Shown here in pieces: positions 24,308 through 33,308 of a stretch of 64,000 nucleotides of DNA. Below the pieces are notes generated by a model. That model did no database searches. It saw nothing but the letters and a program-made list of their open reading frames with translations, and was not told the origin of the DNA. The number at the start of each line of letters is the position of its first letter. The first letter of the stretch is position 1. A program made the translations under genes and the position numbers. The stretch spans positions 73,464 to 137,463 of the forward strand of contig CAZNPZ010000001.1 in assembly GCA_964575255.1 (NCBI GenBank). The letters run 5' to 3'. The stretch comes from JAEZHK01 sp964575255. GTDB taxonomy: Bacteria; Bacillota; Clostridia; Christensenellales; Aristaeellaceae.

Positions 24308-25429
24308 ATGGATCTTCCAAAGGAAGCAAAGGGCTTTTCGGACTGGCTGAACGACCTTCAAAAAACAGAACTCGCTGCCGTGCTCCGATTCTTTCTCACG
24401 AAGGCAAGCCCGGAGGAACTTGAAGCGCTTCGGCGGATGGCCGCAGAAACACGCGAGGCGCATTACGGGAAAACAGTGTACTTCCGCGGCCTGATCGAGT
24501 TCACCAGCCACTGCAAGAACGACTGCTTCTACTGCGGCCTGTGCAGGAGTAACTGTAGCGCTGTCCGCTACAGGCTGTCGGAGGAGGAAATTCTTGGCTG
24601 CTGCGAAAAGGGCCACGCGCTGGGTTTCCGCACGTTCGTATTGCAGGGCGGCGAAGATCCGTACTTTACCGACGACCGCATGTGCGGGATCGTCTCCAGG
24701 ATCAAATCGCGCTTCCCGGACTGCGCGGTGACGCTGTCCCTCGGCGAGCGCAGCCAGGAATCCTACCGCCGCTTGTACGAGGCAGGTGCTGATCGCTACC
24801 TTCTTCGCCACGAGACTGCGGATGAAGAACACTACCGGATGCTGCACCCCGCCGGGATGCGCCTTGAAAACCGCAAACAGTGCCTCTACGAGCTCAGGGA
24901 GATCGGTTTTCAGGTGGGCGCGGGCTTCATGGTGGAGTCCCCGTACCAGACGTTTGAAACACTGGCGGAGGACTTCCTGTTCCTCCGGGAACTTAAGCCC
25001 CACATGGTGGGCATCGGCCCGTTCATCCCGCAGAAGGACACGCGCTTCCGCGATTTTCCCACACCCACCGCGTCAAGGACACTGATCCTTCTGTCGCTGG
25101 TTCGGCTGCTGCTTCCGAAGGTTTTGCTTCCCGCCACCACGGCGCTGGGAACGGTCGATCCGAAAGGCCGCGAGAAAGGACTTGCCGCCGGGGCGAATGT
25201 CGTGATGCCCAACCTCTCCCCCGTCGCGCACCGGAAAGACTACGCGCTGTACGACAACAAGATCTGCACCGGCGAGGAAGCGGCGGAGTGCCTCGCATGC
25301 CTGTCCCGACGGATCGGGTCTGCGGGTTTCACGCCGGAATTCTCGCGCGGCGACCATCCGGACGCGCGCGTCCGTCATACCATCCAATCTGTACAGTCTG
25401 TCATGAAGGAGGGGTGCGCGTGCGGATAG
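24308..25429 (+). CDS. hydE: [FeFe]-hydrogenase maturase HydE (radical SAM)
   Basis: A 373-residue radical SAM enzyme of the BioB/PylB-like group that processes the HydG product on the way to the dithiomethylamine-bridged diiron site. The cluster ligands are in HCKNDCFYCGLC, and LQGGEDPYFTD, SLGERS and RHETADEEHYRMLHP match the HydE barrel. MVGIGPFIPQKDTRF and the LPATTALGTVDPKGREKGLAAGANVVMPN stretch are family hallmarks. The ATG at 24308 lies ten bases after hydG. The end overlaps the aspartase start by ten bases, indicating tight co-expression. Confidence 0.96.
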   Translation: MDLPKEAKGFSDWLNDLQKTELAAVLRFFLTKASPEELEALRRMAAETREAHYGKTVYFRGLIEFTSHCKNDCFYCGLCRSNCSAVRYRLSEEEILGCCEKGHALGFRTFVLQGGEDPYFTDDRMCGIVSRIKSRFPDCAVTLSLGERSQESYRRLYEAGADRYLLRHETADEEHYRMLHPAGMRLENRKQCLYELREIGFQVGAGFMVESPYQTFETLAEDFLFLRELKPHMVGIGPFIPQKDTRFRDFPTPTASRTLILLSLVRLLLPKVLLPATTALGTVDPKGREKGLAAGANVVMPNLSPVAHRKDYALYDNKICTGEEAAECLACLSRRIGSAGFTPEFSRGDHPDARVRHTIQSVQSVMKEGCACG

Positions 25430-26841
25430 AGCGCGACATGCTGGGGTACTTCCCCGTCCCGGACGGCGCGACCTACGGCATTCACACCGCGCGGGCGCTT
25501 GAAAACTTCAAAATTTCATGCGTATCGATGCATCCTGCGCTTGTCGAAGCGCTGGTCGTCGTTAAAAAGGCCGCCGCCGTCACCAACCGGGACATCGGCA
25601 AACTGAAACCGGACATCGCGGACGCGATTATTCGGGCGTGTGATGCGGTGCTTTCCGGCGCCCTTCGGGATCAATTCCCCGTTGACGCGATGCAGGGCGG
25701 CGCGGGCACGTCCGCCAATATGAACGTCAACGAAGTGCTGGCGAACATGGCGATAGAAATACTTGGCGGGCAGAAGGGTGATTATGCACTCGTCCATCCG
25801 CTCGATCACGTCAACCTGCATCAGTCCACCAACGACGTGTTCCCGACGGCGGTGCGCATCGCGGCGATCCGGCTGTTAAAACCGGTGTCGGAGAAATTCG
25901 CGCTGCTTCAAAGCGCGTTGCAGGAAAAAGAAGAGGAATTCTCGGACGTCCTGAAGGTGGGTCGGACGCAGCTGCAGGACGCGGTGCCCATCACGCTGGG
26001 GCAGGAATTCGGCGCGTGGGCGCAGGCGGTCGCGCGCGACCGCTGGCGGCTGTACAAGGCGGAGGAGCGGCTTCGGCAGGTGTCGATCGGCGGCACCGCC
26101 GTGGGCACCGGCTTGAACGCGCCCCGCGCCTACGTGTTTGGGATGATCGAGCGCCTCCGCGCGCTGACCGGCATCGGCCTCGCGCGCGCGGAGTACATGA
26201 TGGATCCAACGCAAAACTGTGATGTGTTCGTGGAAGTCTCCGGGCTTCTGAAGGCCTCGGCGGTCAGCCTTTCCAAGATCGCGAGCGATATGCGGCTGCT
26301 CGCCTCCGGCCCGCGCGGCGGCATCGGGGAAATCAAGCTGCCTGCGGTACAGGCGGGCTCGTCGATCATGCCGGGCAAGGTCAACCCGGTGATCTGCGAA
26401 GCGGTCAATCAGGTTGCGTTTCAGGTGATGGCGGACGATCTGGCGGTGACGCTGGCGGCGCAGTCCGGTCAGTTGGAACTGAACGCGTTCCTGCCGCTGA
26501 TTGCGAAGAACCTGTTTGAGATGCTTGACCTGTTGAACAATGTCATAGGACTGTTCGTGGAGCGTTGCGTACGCGGCATCGAAGCCGACCGGGAGTCCTG
26601 CCAGAGGAACCTTGAATCCGGCTACACGCTGGCCACGGCGCTGGTCGGGCGTCTTGGCTATGATAAGGCCTCCGAAGTAGCGACGGAATGCCGAAATACA
26701 GGAAAAACCGTCCGGGACGTGGCGCTCGGAAAGAATCTTGTCATGGATGCGGAATTTGACGCGCTGACGCGACCGGAAAAGCTGACCGCGCCGGGCGGCG
26801 GAACGACGGCGGGTAAAACGGAGGAATACGGATGGACATGA
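25420..26841 (+). CDS. aspA: Aspartate ammonia-lyase in the hydrogenase maturation operon
   Basis: A 473-residue member of the aspartase/fumarase family, converting L-aspartate to fumarate and ammonia. Signature loops are present: GGAGTSANMNVNEVLANMA, HVNLHQSTNDVFPTA, and the flexible catalytic loop GSSIMPGKVNPVICEAVNQV (about residues 312-331). The start is GTG at 25420, seven bases after AAGGAGG, which makes it overlap hydE by ten bases; an upstream in-frame GTG at 25414 is too close to that site. The stop overlaps hydF by ten bases. An aspartase between hydE and hydF recurs in clostridial maturation operons and may supply ammonia for the bridging amine; that role is inferred. Confidence 0.93.
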   Translation: MRIERDMLGYFPVPDGATYGIHTARALENFKISCVSMHPALVEALVVVKKAAAVTNRDIGKLKPDIADAIIRACDAVLSGALRDQFPVDAMQGGAGTSANMNVNEVLANMAIEILGGQKGDYALVHPLDHVNLHQSTNDVFPTAVRIAAIRLLKPVSEKFALLQSALQEKEEEFSDVLKVGRTQLQDAVPITLGQEFGAWAQAVARDRWRLYKAEERLRQVSIGGTAVGTGLNAPRAYVFGMIERLRALTGIGLARAEYMMDPTQNCDVFVEVSGLLKASAVSLSKIASDMRLLASGPRGGIGEIKLPAVQAGSSIMPGKVNPVICEAVNQVAFQVMADDLAVTLAAQSGQLELNAFLPLIAKNLFEMLDLLNNVIGLFVERCVRGIEADRESCQRNLESGYTLATALVGRLGYDKASEVATECRNTGKTVRDVALGKNLVMDAEFDALTRPEKLTAPGGGTTAGKTEEYGWT

Positions 26842-28055
26842 ATCAGACCCCGATGGCGAACCGCTTCGCGATTGGGCTTTTCGGGCGGCGGAACGCGGGG
26901 AAATCGTCGCTGATCAACGCGCTGGCCGGTCAGCCCATCGCGGTCACGAGTGACGTGCCGGGCACCACCACCGACCCGGTAAAAAAGGCGATGGAACTGC
27001 TCCCGATCGGCCCGGTGGTGCTGATCGACACCGCAGGGCTTGACGACGAGGGGGAACTTGGCTTAAAGCGCGTCGAAAAGGCGTATGAGGAACTTAGGCG
27101 CTGCAACCTCGCGCTCGTCGTCATCGACGCGGCGGCAGGCGTCACCCAATTTGAGGAAGAATTCCTTGAACAGTTGAAGCGGCGGCATATCCCCGCCCTG
27201 CTGGTCATCAACAAGTGTGATCAAGCGGCGGCACCGGATGTTCCCGCGCTTTCGGCGAAACTGGAAATTCCGTGCGTGGCGGTCAGCGCGCTGACCGGCT
27301 TCGGAGTTGACAGGTTGAAAGATAAGATCGTCGATGCGTCACGCATCGAGGATGAGGAACCCGCGCTGGTGGGCGACCTGATCCACACCGGGGACACCAT
27401 TGTGCTTGTCACGCCCATCGACAAGGCCGCCCCCAAGGGACGGCTGATCCTGCCGCAGCAGCAGACCATCCGGGACATTCTGGAGCGGGACGCGATCGCG
27501 CTCGTCGTCAAGGAGCATGAACTCAGGCGCGCGCTGGAAACGCTGCGCGAGCCGCCCGCCCTCGTGATCACAGACTCGCAGGCGTTTCTGAAAGTCGCGG
27601 CGGACGCGCCGCCGGAAGTCCCGTTGACCTCGTTCTCGATCCTGTTTGCGCGGCAGAAGGGCGACCTAACCCAGATGGTGCGGGGTGTCAAACGTATCGA
27701 GCGGCTCGCGCCTGGCGACAGGATTCTGATCGTCGAAGGCTGCACCCACCACCGCCAGTCGGACGACATCGGCACGGTGAAGATCCCGCGCTGGATCCGC
27801 CAAATCGCGGGCGGTGGGATCGAATTTGAGTGGGCGAGCGGCGCGTGTTTCCCGAAGGATGTCTCCGGGTATGCGCTGGTCGTTCACTGCGGCGGCTGTA
27901 TGTTGAACCGGCGGGAGATGAACTTCCGGGTGGAGGAAGCCGCGCGGCAGGGCGTCTCGGTCACCAACTACGGCGTCCTGATCGCGTATGTACTGGGTAT
28001 CCTTCCAAGGGCGCTTCAGCCATTTTCCGCTGCGCGGCTTGCGCTCGATGAATAG
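26832..28055 (+). CDS. hydF: [FeFe]-hydrogenase maturation GTPase HydF
   Basis: A 407-residue GTPase and scaffold on which the diiron precursor is assembled and from which it is passed to the hydrogenase. The N-terminal G domain has G1 GRRNAGKSSL (about residues 19-28), G3 DTAGLDDE and G4 NKCD. The C-terminal cluster-binding domain carries the CxH...HCxxC set in VEGCTHHRQSDD and VVHCGGCML. The ATG at 26832 follows GGAGG by seven bases. It is the last gene of the operon and is followed by a strong terminator. The hydrogenase structural gene itself is not in the window. Confidence 0.97.
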   Translation: MDMNQTPMANRFAIGLFGRRNAGKSSLINALAGQPIAVTSDVPGTTTDPVKKAMELLPIGPVVLIDTAGLDDEGELGLKRVEKAYEELRRCNLALVVIDAAAGVTQFEEEFLEQLKRRHIPALLVINKCDQAAAPDVPALSAKLEIPCVAVSALTGFGVDRLKDKIVDASRIEDEEPALVGDLIHTGDTIVLVTPIDKAAPKGRLILPQQQTIRDILERDAIALVVKEHELRRALETLREPPALVITDSQAFLKVAADAPPEVPLTSFSILFARQKGDLTQMVRGVKRIERLAPGDRILIVEGCTHHRQSDDIGTVKIPRWIRQIAGGGIEFEWASGACFPKDVSGYALVVHCGGCMLNRREMNFRVEEAARQGVSVTNYGVLIAYVLGILPRALQPFSAARLALDE

Positions 28056-28063
28056 CCCATGAT

Positions 28064-28104
28064 AAAGCGGCTGCCGCGCGCAAAGCGCAGACAGCCGCTT
28101 TTGT
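28064..28104. terminator. Bidirectional terminator between hydF and carB-dapF
   Basis: AAAGCGGCTG (28064-28073) pairs with CAGCCGCTTT (28092-28101), with TTTTG on the plus side and a matching A-tract on the other, serving both convergent genes. Confidence 0.8.
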
Positions 28105-28109
28105 TTCAA

Positions 28110-31100
28110 TCAGACTTCGATGTCGCCATCGTAATCCCGCTGCGCGTCCCCGGTCATCTTGAGATCGGTCTCGGTCAGTCGGATGATGATCTGCCCGCCC
28201 GGCAGGTTGATCTGGATGTCCCGATCCTTCGGCGAGAAACCCAGCTTTACCGCGGCGGCGGCCACCGCGCAGGCGGCGGTGCCGCAGGATCGGGTTTCGC
28301 CGATGCCCCGCTCCCACACGCGCACGCGGAACAGTGTGGCGCTCATCCTCTGCGCAAACGAGATGTTGGCTCGCTTGGGGAAAATGGGCGCATGCTCCAG
28401 GATTGGCCCGAATTTCGCCACGTCCACCGCGTCCACGTCGTCCACAAAGATCACACAGTGGGGGTTGCCCATCGAAAGGCAGGTAATGCGGAAGAATCCG
28501 CCGCCGATCGAGTAGGGCTGGTCGATCACCGCGCCCGCCTGCGCGGCTTCCGGGGTTACGTTCAGCATCGGAACCATCGAAGACCTGAAGTCGGGCAGAC
28601 CCATGCCAACTTCGACGGAGTACACCTCGGCGTCCCGGATGTAGAGCCTGAGCGACTTCACGCCCGCGCCGGTCGCGATGCGCATCCGCTCATGGCGCAC
28701 CCGCCCGCTCTCATAGAGATACTTCGCGACGCAGCGCATCGCGTTGCCGCTGACCTCCCCTTGCGAGCCGTCGGCGTTGTACATCCGCATTGCGGCGTCT
28801 GCGATGTCGCTGGGCTCGATCAAGACCAACCCGTCGCCGCCGATGGATTTTCTGCGGCTTGAGAGCAGCACGCTGAGTGATTCCGGGCTTTCGATGGTCT
28901 GCTCGAAGCAGTCGAAGTAGATGTAGTCGTTGTCGCCGGTTCGGAGTTTGATAAAGTGCAGCTTTCTCCGGCGCGTCGGCAGATTTGAAATGTCCAGAAG
29001 TTCAATGTTTTTCTCGGAATAGTCCCCCGCGATGGCGCGTACCAGCGCGGACGCGGTGTCAAGACTGGTCAGACATGCGATCGACCGCTCGACGGCACGG
29101 CGGCGAAGCCTGACGCTGTCCCGCTGCGGGAGTAAACCTTTGCTGGAAGTCGAGATCAGGTACTGGAGCTTTCCGCTGTCCATCAGTTCCCAGATGTCCT
29201 CATGCCCCTCATGCAGCTTCCCGACGGCGACCGCGTCGATCCCCGCGCGGGTGAGCGCGTCGTAGGTGCCCTGCGTGGCATACAGCGTGAAGCCCAACTC
29301 CCGGAATTGCCTTGCAATCGGGACGACCTCCGCCTTGTCGCGGTCGCGCACGGTGATCAGTACGCCGCCCTTATTGGCTATCTTGTACCCCGCCGCCAGC
29401 AGGCCTTTATAGATGGCCTCTTCCATCACGCGGCCGATGCCCAGCACCTCGCCAGTGGACTTCATCTCCGGCCCCAGGTGGGTGTCCACGTCGGCCAGCT
29501 TCTCAAACGAGAACACCGGCACCTTGACCGCGGAGAACACCGACTGCCTGTAGAGCCCCACGCCGTAACCCATGTCGCGCAGCTTTTCGCCAAGCATCGC
29601 GCGGGTGGCGATGTCCACGACGGGCAGGCCCGTCACCTTGCTGATGTAGGGGATCGTGCGGGACGCGCGGGGGTTGGCCTCGATCACGTAGACCTCGTTT
29701 TCGTAGATCACGTACTGGATGTTGATGAGCCCTTTTGTGCCCAGTTCCAGCGCCAGTTCCCGCGTGCAGTCGATTAATCGCTGCGTGACCGGGCCGGTCA
29801 GGTTCCACGCCGGGTAGACGGCGATGGAGTCGCCGGAGTGTACGCCCGCCCGCTCCACATGCTCCATGATGCCGGGGATCAGGATGTCGTCGCCGTCGCA
29901 CACGGCGTCGACCTCCACTTCCGTGCCCATCAGGTATTTATCGATCAGGATCGGGCTGTCGATGCCGCCGGCGAGGATGATGTTCATATACCGGACGATC
30001 TCCTCCGGTTCAAACGCGATGATCATGTTCTGGCCGCCCAATACGTAACTGGGGCGCACAAGCACCGGGTAGCCCAGTCGCTCGGCGGCCTTCAGCGCGT
30101 CTTCCAGCGTATACACGCCCGCGCCCTCCGGCCGCTTGATGCGCAGCCGGTTTAACACCTCGTCAAACCGCTCGCGGTTCTCGGCGGCGTCGATGGAATC
30201 GGCGGAAGTGCCTAAGACGTGTACGCCCATCGCGCCGAGGTGCTTCGTCAGCTTGATCGCTGTCTGACCGCCAAACGCCACCACCACGCCGTAGGGTTTT
30301 TCGGTCTCGATCACGCCGCGCACGTCCTCCGGCGTCAGCGGCTCAAAGTACAGCCGGTCGGCGGTGTCAAAGTCGGTGGACACGGTTTCGGGGTTGTTGT
30401 TGACCATCGCGACTTCGTAGCCCTGCTGCTTGAGCGTCCACACGCAGTGAACCGACGCGTAGTCAAACTCAATGCCCTGACCGATGCGGATCGGGCCGGA
30501 GCCGAACACGATCACCCGCTTTTTGCCGGTATTCTTCTTGGCGAGGAATTCCGCGGCCTCGTTTTCTTCATCGTAGGAGGCGTAGAAGTAGGGCGTTTCG
30601 GCCTCGAACTCGGCGGCGCAGGTGTCCACCATCTTGTAACCGATCTTCGCGGGATGCGCGATTTTTTGGCCGCTGATGCGCTCAATGGCTTTGTCCGGGT
30701 ATCCGGCGCGCTTCGCGATCAGGTACAGGTCGTCATTCAGGCCTTGTTTCAGGGCGGACTCGATCTCGTAGAGCTTATAAAGCTTTGCGAGGAACCACTC
30801 GTCCACCAACGTGACTTCGTGCAATTGTTCAATGGATATCCCGCGCGCGATACCTTCGTACAGGAGGAACAGCCGCTCGTCGGTCGCCTGCCCGACGGTC
30901 GACAGGATTTCTTCTTCGGTCAGGTTCGCGAACTTCGGGCTTCTGGGCGTGTCCATCGAAATTTCCGCGCCGCGGATGGCCTTCATCAGCGCTTCCTCAA
31001 ACGTCTGCGCGATGGCCATGACCTCGCCGGTTGCCTTCATCTGCGTACCCAGCGTGCGGCGTCCGTAGACGAACTTGTCAAACGGCCACTTGGGGAACTT

Positions 31101-32165
31101 CACCACCACATAGTCGAGCGCGGGTTCAAAGAACGCGCTCGTCTTGCCGGTGACGGCGTTTCTGATCTCGCCCAATCGCAGACCCACCGCGATCTGCGCG
31201 GCGACTTTCGCGATCGGGTAACCGGTGGCTTTCGAGGCCAGCGCCGACGAGCGGGACACGCGCGGGTTGACCTCGATCACCGCGTATTCAAAGGACTCCG
31301 GGTTGAGCGCGAACTGCACGTTGCAGCCGCCCTCCACCTTCAGCGCGTGGATGATGTCAAGCGACGCGGTGCGCAGCATCTGGTATTCCCGGTCGGCCAG
31401 CGTGACCGCGGGTGCGATGACGACGGAGTCCCCGGTGTGCACGCCGACGGGATCGAAGTTCTCCATCGAGCAGACCGCGATGGCGTTGCCGTCCGCGTCC
31501 CGGACGACCTCGAACTCGATCTCCTTCCAGCCAGCGACGCAGCGCTCCACCAGAATCTGACCGATTGGCGACGCCTCGATGCCGCCCCGCGCGATCTCGG
31601 CAAGCGTTTCTCTATCCTGCGCGATGCCGCCGCCGGAGCCGCCCAGCGTGAATGCGGGCCGGACGATCACCGGATACCCGATGGTCTCGGCAAACGCGAG
31701 CGCGGCGGGCACTTCGGTCACGATTTCGGACACGATGCAGGGCTGGCCGATCTCCTGCATGGTCTTTTTGAACAACAGCCGATCCTCGGCCTTGTCGATG
31801 GTGTCGAGCCGCGCGCCGAGCAGGCGCACGCCTTCGGCCTCCAGAAAGCCCTCGCGCGCCAGCTGCATCGAAAGCGTCAGCCCGGTTTGCCCGCCCATCG
31901 TGGACAGAAGGCCGTCCGGTTTCTCCTTGCGGATGATGCGCTTTAAGACCTCGATGGTCAGCGGTTCGATGTAGATGTGGTCGGCGATGGCAATGTCGGT
32001 CATGATGGTCGCGGGGTTGGGGTTGACCAGAATCACGGTAAGTCCCAGCGCTTTCAGCGCGCGGCAGGCCTGCGTTCCGGCGTAGTCGAATTCGGCAGCC
32101 TGGCCGATGACGATCGGGCCGGAGCCGATCAGCATCACCCGTTTGAGATCAGTCGCGAGCGGCAT
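28110..32165 (-). CDS. carB: CarB fused to a DapF-like domain: carbamoyl-phosphate synthase large subunit / diaminopimelate epimerase
   Basis: One uninterrupted 1351-residue frame. Residues 1 to about 1060 are a complete carbamoyl-phosphate synthase large subunit: two ATP-grasp halves (first starting KRVMLIGSGPIVIGQAAEFD, second KKRVIVFGSGPIRIGQGIEFD) and the C-terminal allosteric MGS domain (GFTLYATQGTYDALTRAGI). From about residue 1067 follows a full-length diaminopimelate epimerase domain (HFIKLRTGDNDYIYFD, RMYNADGS, SIGGGFFRITCLSMGNPH, GIGETRSCGTAACAVAAA). DapF uses two cysteines. The second is present (about residue 1294), but the first is Ser (about 1139, in EVSGNAMRC). CarB ordinarily ends after MGS, so the fusion is unusual. 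ATG 32165 lies nine bases after GGAGG; ATG 32171 is the alternative. The gene overlaps carA slightly. Confidence 0.93.
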   Translation of the reverse strand: MPLATDLKRVMLIGSGPIVIGQAAEFDYAGTQACRALKALGLTVILVNPNPATIMTDIAIADHIYIEPLTIEVLKRIIRKEKPDGLLSTMGGQTGLTLSMQLAREGFLEAEGVRLLGARLDTIDKAEDRLLFKKTMQEIGQPCIVSEIVTEVPAALAFAETIGYPVIVRPAFTLGGSGGGIAQDRETLAEIARGGIEASPIGQILVERCVAGWKEIEFEVVRDADGNAIAVCSMENFDPVGVHTGDSVVIAPAVTLADREYQMLRTASLDIIHALKVEGGCNVQFALNPESFEYAVIEVNPRVSRSSALASKATGYPIAKVAAQIAVGLRLGEIRNAVTGKTSAFFEPALDYVVVKFPKWPFDKFVYGRRTLGTQMKATGEVMAIAQTFEEALMKAIRGAEISMDTPRSPKFANLTEEEILSTVGQATDERLFLLYEGIARGISIEQLHEVTLVDEWFLAKLYKLYEIESALKQGLNDDLYLIAKRAGYPDKAIERISGQKIAHPAKIGYKMVDTCAAEFEAETPYFYASYDEENEAAEFLAKKNTGKKRVIVFGSGPIRIGQGIEFDYASVHCVWTLKQQGYEVAMVNNNPETVSTDFDTADRLYFEPLTPEDVRGVIETEKPYGVVVAFGGQTAIKLTKHLGAMGVHVLGTSADSIDAAENRERFDEVLNRLRIKRPEGAGVYTLEDALKAAERLGYPVLVRPSYVLGGQNMIIAFEPEEIVRYMNIILAGGIDSPILIDKYLMGTEVEVDAVCDGDDILIPGIMEHVERAGVHSGDSIAVYPAWNLTGPVTQRLIDCTRELALELGTKGLINIQYVIYENEVYVIEANPRASRTIPYISKVTGLPVVDIATRAMLGEKLRDMGYGVGLYRQSVFSAVKVPVFSFEKLADVDTHLGPEMKSTGEVLGIGRVMEEAIYKGLLAAGYKIANKGGVLITVRDRDKAEVVPIARQFRELGFTLYATQGTYDALTRAGIDAVAVGKLHEGHEDIWELMDSGKLQYLISTSSKGLLPQRDSVRLRRRAVERSIACLTSLDTASALVRAIAGDYSEKNIELLDISNLPTRRRKLHFIKLRTGDNDYIYFDCFEQTIESPESLSVLLSSRRKSIGGDGLVLIEPSDIADAAMRMYNADGSQGEVSGNAMRCVAKYLYESGRVRHERMRIATGAGVKSLRLYIRDAEVYSVEVGMGLPDFRSSMVPMLNVTPEAAQAGAVIDQPYSIGGGFFRITCLSMGNPHCVIFVDDVDAVDVAKFGPILEHAPIFPKRANISFAQRMSATLFRVRVWERGIGETRSCGTAACAVAAAAVKLGFSPKDRDIQINLPGGQIIIRLTETDLKMTGDAQRDYDGDIEV

Positions 32166-33240
32166 GGGCATATTCCTCCATCCGGTCTACGAATTGGTCG
32201 AACAGGAAGGACGTGTCCAGCGGGCCGCCCCGCGCCTCCGGGTGGAACTGCACGGTAAAGGCGTTGATGGATGCAAACTCGACGCCCTCGCAGGTGTGAT
32301 CGTTGGCGTTCTCAAAGCTCATGCGCGCGCCGTCTGGCAGGGTGTCCGCCACCACCTGATAGCCGTGGTTCTGGCTGGTGACGTAGAGTCGTCCGGTCTT
32401 CAGATATCTCGCGGGCTGGTTCGCGCCGCGGTGGCCGTATTTCAATTTTTCGGTCTTCGCGCCCATCGCGAGCGCGAGCAGCTGATGCCCCAGGCAGATG
32501 CCAAAGATTGGGATCTGGGTTTCGGCCAGTTTTTTCAGTTCTTGAATGATCGAAGTGTTCACCGCCGGGTCTCCGGGGCCGTTGGACAAAAGCACCCCGT
32601 CCGGCTTCAGACGTAAAATGTCGTCGTAAGTTGCGCCCGCCGGCACGACCGTCACGCGGCAATTCCGCTTGACCATCGCCTCCGCCATGCCGCGCTTGAA
32701 GCCGAAATCCCACAAGACCACGTGCTTCTCGCCCTCGCCGAGCGTGAAGGGCTCCTTACAGGTCACCTGATAGACGTCGGAGGACAGCGCCTTTTTGGAC
32801 AGCGCCGCGCAGAAGCCTGGGAGGTCGGATGGGACTTCGTCAAGGATCGCGGCGTTCATCACACCGGTTTCGCGAATGATCCGGGTCAGCGCGCGGGTGT
32901 CCACGCCGTGAAGGCCGATGATTCCGCTGGATTTTAGATAGCTGTCGAGGTCGGTTTCCGAGCGGAAGTTGGACGGCGCGTCGCAGAACTGCCGAACGAT
33001 GTACGCGCTCAGCCGGGGCGAGTCGCTTTCATAATCCGCGCGCATCACGCCGTAGTTTCCGATCAGCGGGAACGTCTGCACCACGATCTGCCCGTGATAG
33101 CTGGGGTCGGTCAGCGTCTCCACATAACCGACCATGCCCGTGGTGAACACCAGCTCCGCTGAAATTTCCCCACCCGCGCCGAAACGCCGGGCGGGAAAGG
33201 TTTGTCCGGTTTCCAGAACCAGAACCGCATCGCTTTTCAT
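32149..33240 (-). CDS. carA: Carbamoyl-phosphate synthase small subunit (glutaminase)
   Basis: A 363-residue glutamine amidotransferase subunit that feeds ammonia from glutamine to CarB, making carbamoyl phosphate for arginine and pyrimidines. The N-terminal domain begins MKSDAVLVLETGQTFPARRFG and includes FTTGMVGYVETLTDPSYHGQI. The class I glutaminase domain has LLSNGPGDPAVN, the nucleophile Cys in FGICLGHQLLALAMG, and the catalytic His/Glu in VQFHPEARGGP. Length is normal. The ATG at 33240 is preceded by GGGGGAAATT. It overlaps the start of carB-dapF by 17 bases. A perfect terminator-like hairpin lies just upstream of its ribosome-binding site. Confidence 0.97.
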   Translation of the reverse strand: MKSDAVLVLETGQTFPARRFGAGGEISAELVFTTGMVGYVETLTDPSYHGQIVVQTFPLIGNYGVMRADYESDSPRLSAYIVRQFCDAPSNFRSETDLDSYLKSSGIIGLHGVDTRALTRIIRETGVMNAAILDEVPSDLPGFCAALSKKALSSDVYQVTCKEPFTLGEGEKHVVLWDFGFKRGMAEAMVKRNCRVTVVPAGATYDDILRLKPDGVLLSNGPGDPAVNTSIIQELKKLAETQIPIFGICLGHQLLALAMGAKTEKLKYGHRGANQPARYLKTGRLYVTSQNHGYQVVADTLPDGARMSFENANDHTCEGVEFASINAFTVQFHPEARGGPLDTSFLFDQFVDRMEEYAHAARD

Positions 33241-33267
33241 AATTTCCCCCGATGGCAAATTTTTCAG

Positions 33268-33303
33268 AAAAAAGGCGGATGGCGCAATGCCTCCGCCTTT
33301 TAC
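33268..33303 (-). terminator. Intrinsic terminator between argF and carA
   Basis: On the minus strand, AAAGGCGGA (33300-33292) pairs with TCCGCCTTT (33279-33271) around GGCATTGCGCCA and is followed by an unbroken T-run to 33268. It lies after argF and about 27 bases before the carA ATG, with no room for a new promoter in between. Confidence 0.75.
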
Positions 33304-33308
33304 GCGAA

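Noticed and set aside
28940..29000. Sequencing frameshift joining separate carB and dapF genes
   Set aside because: The junction is in one frame through conserved sequence on both sides, and no start codon with a ribosome-binding site suits an independent dapF. A missing stop from an assembly error remains possible only if reads disagree.
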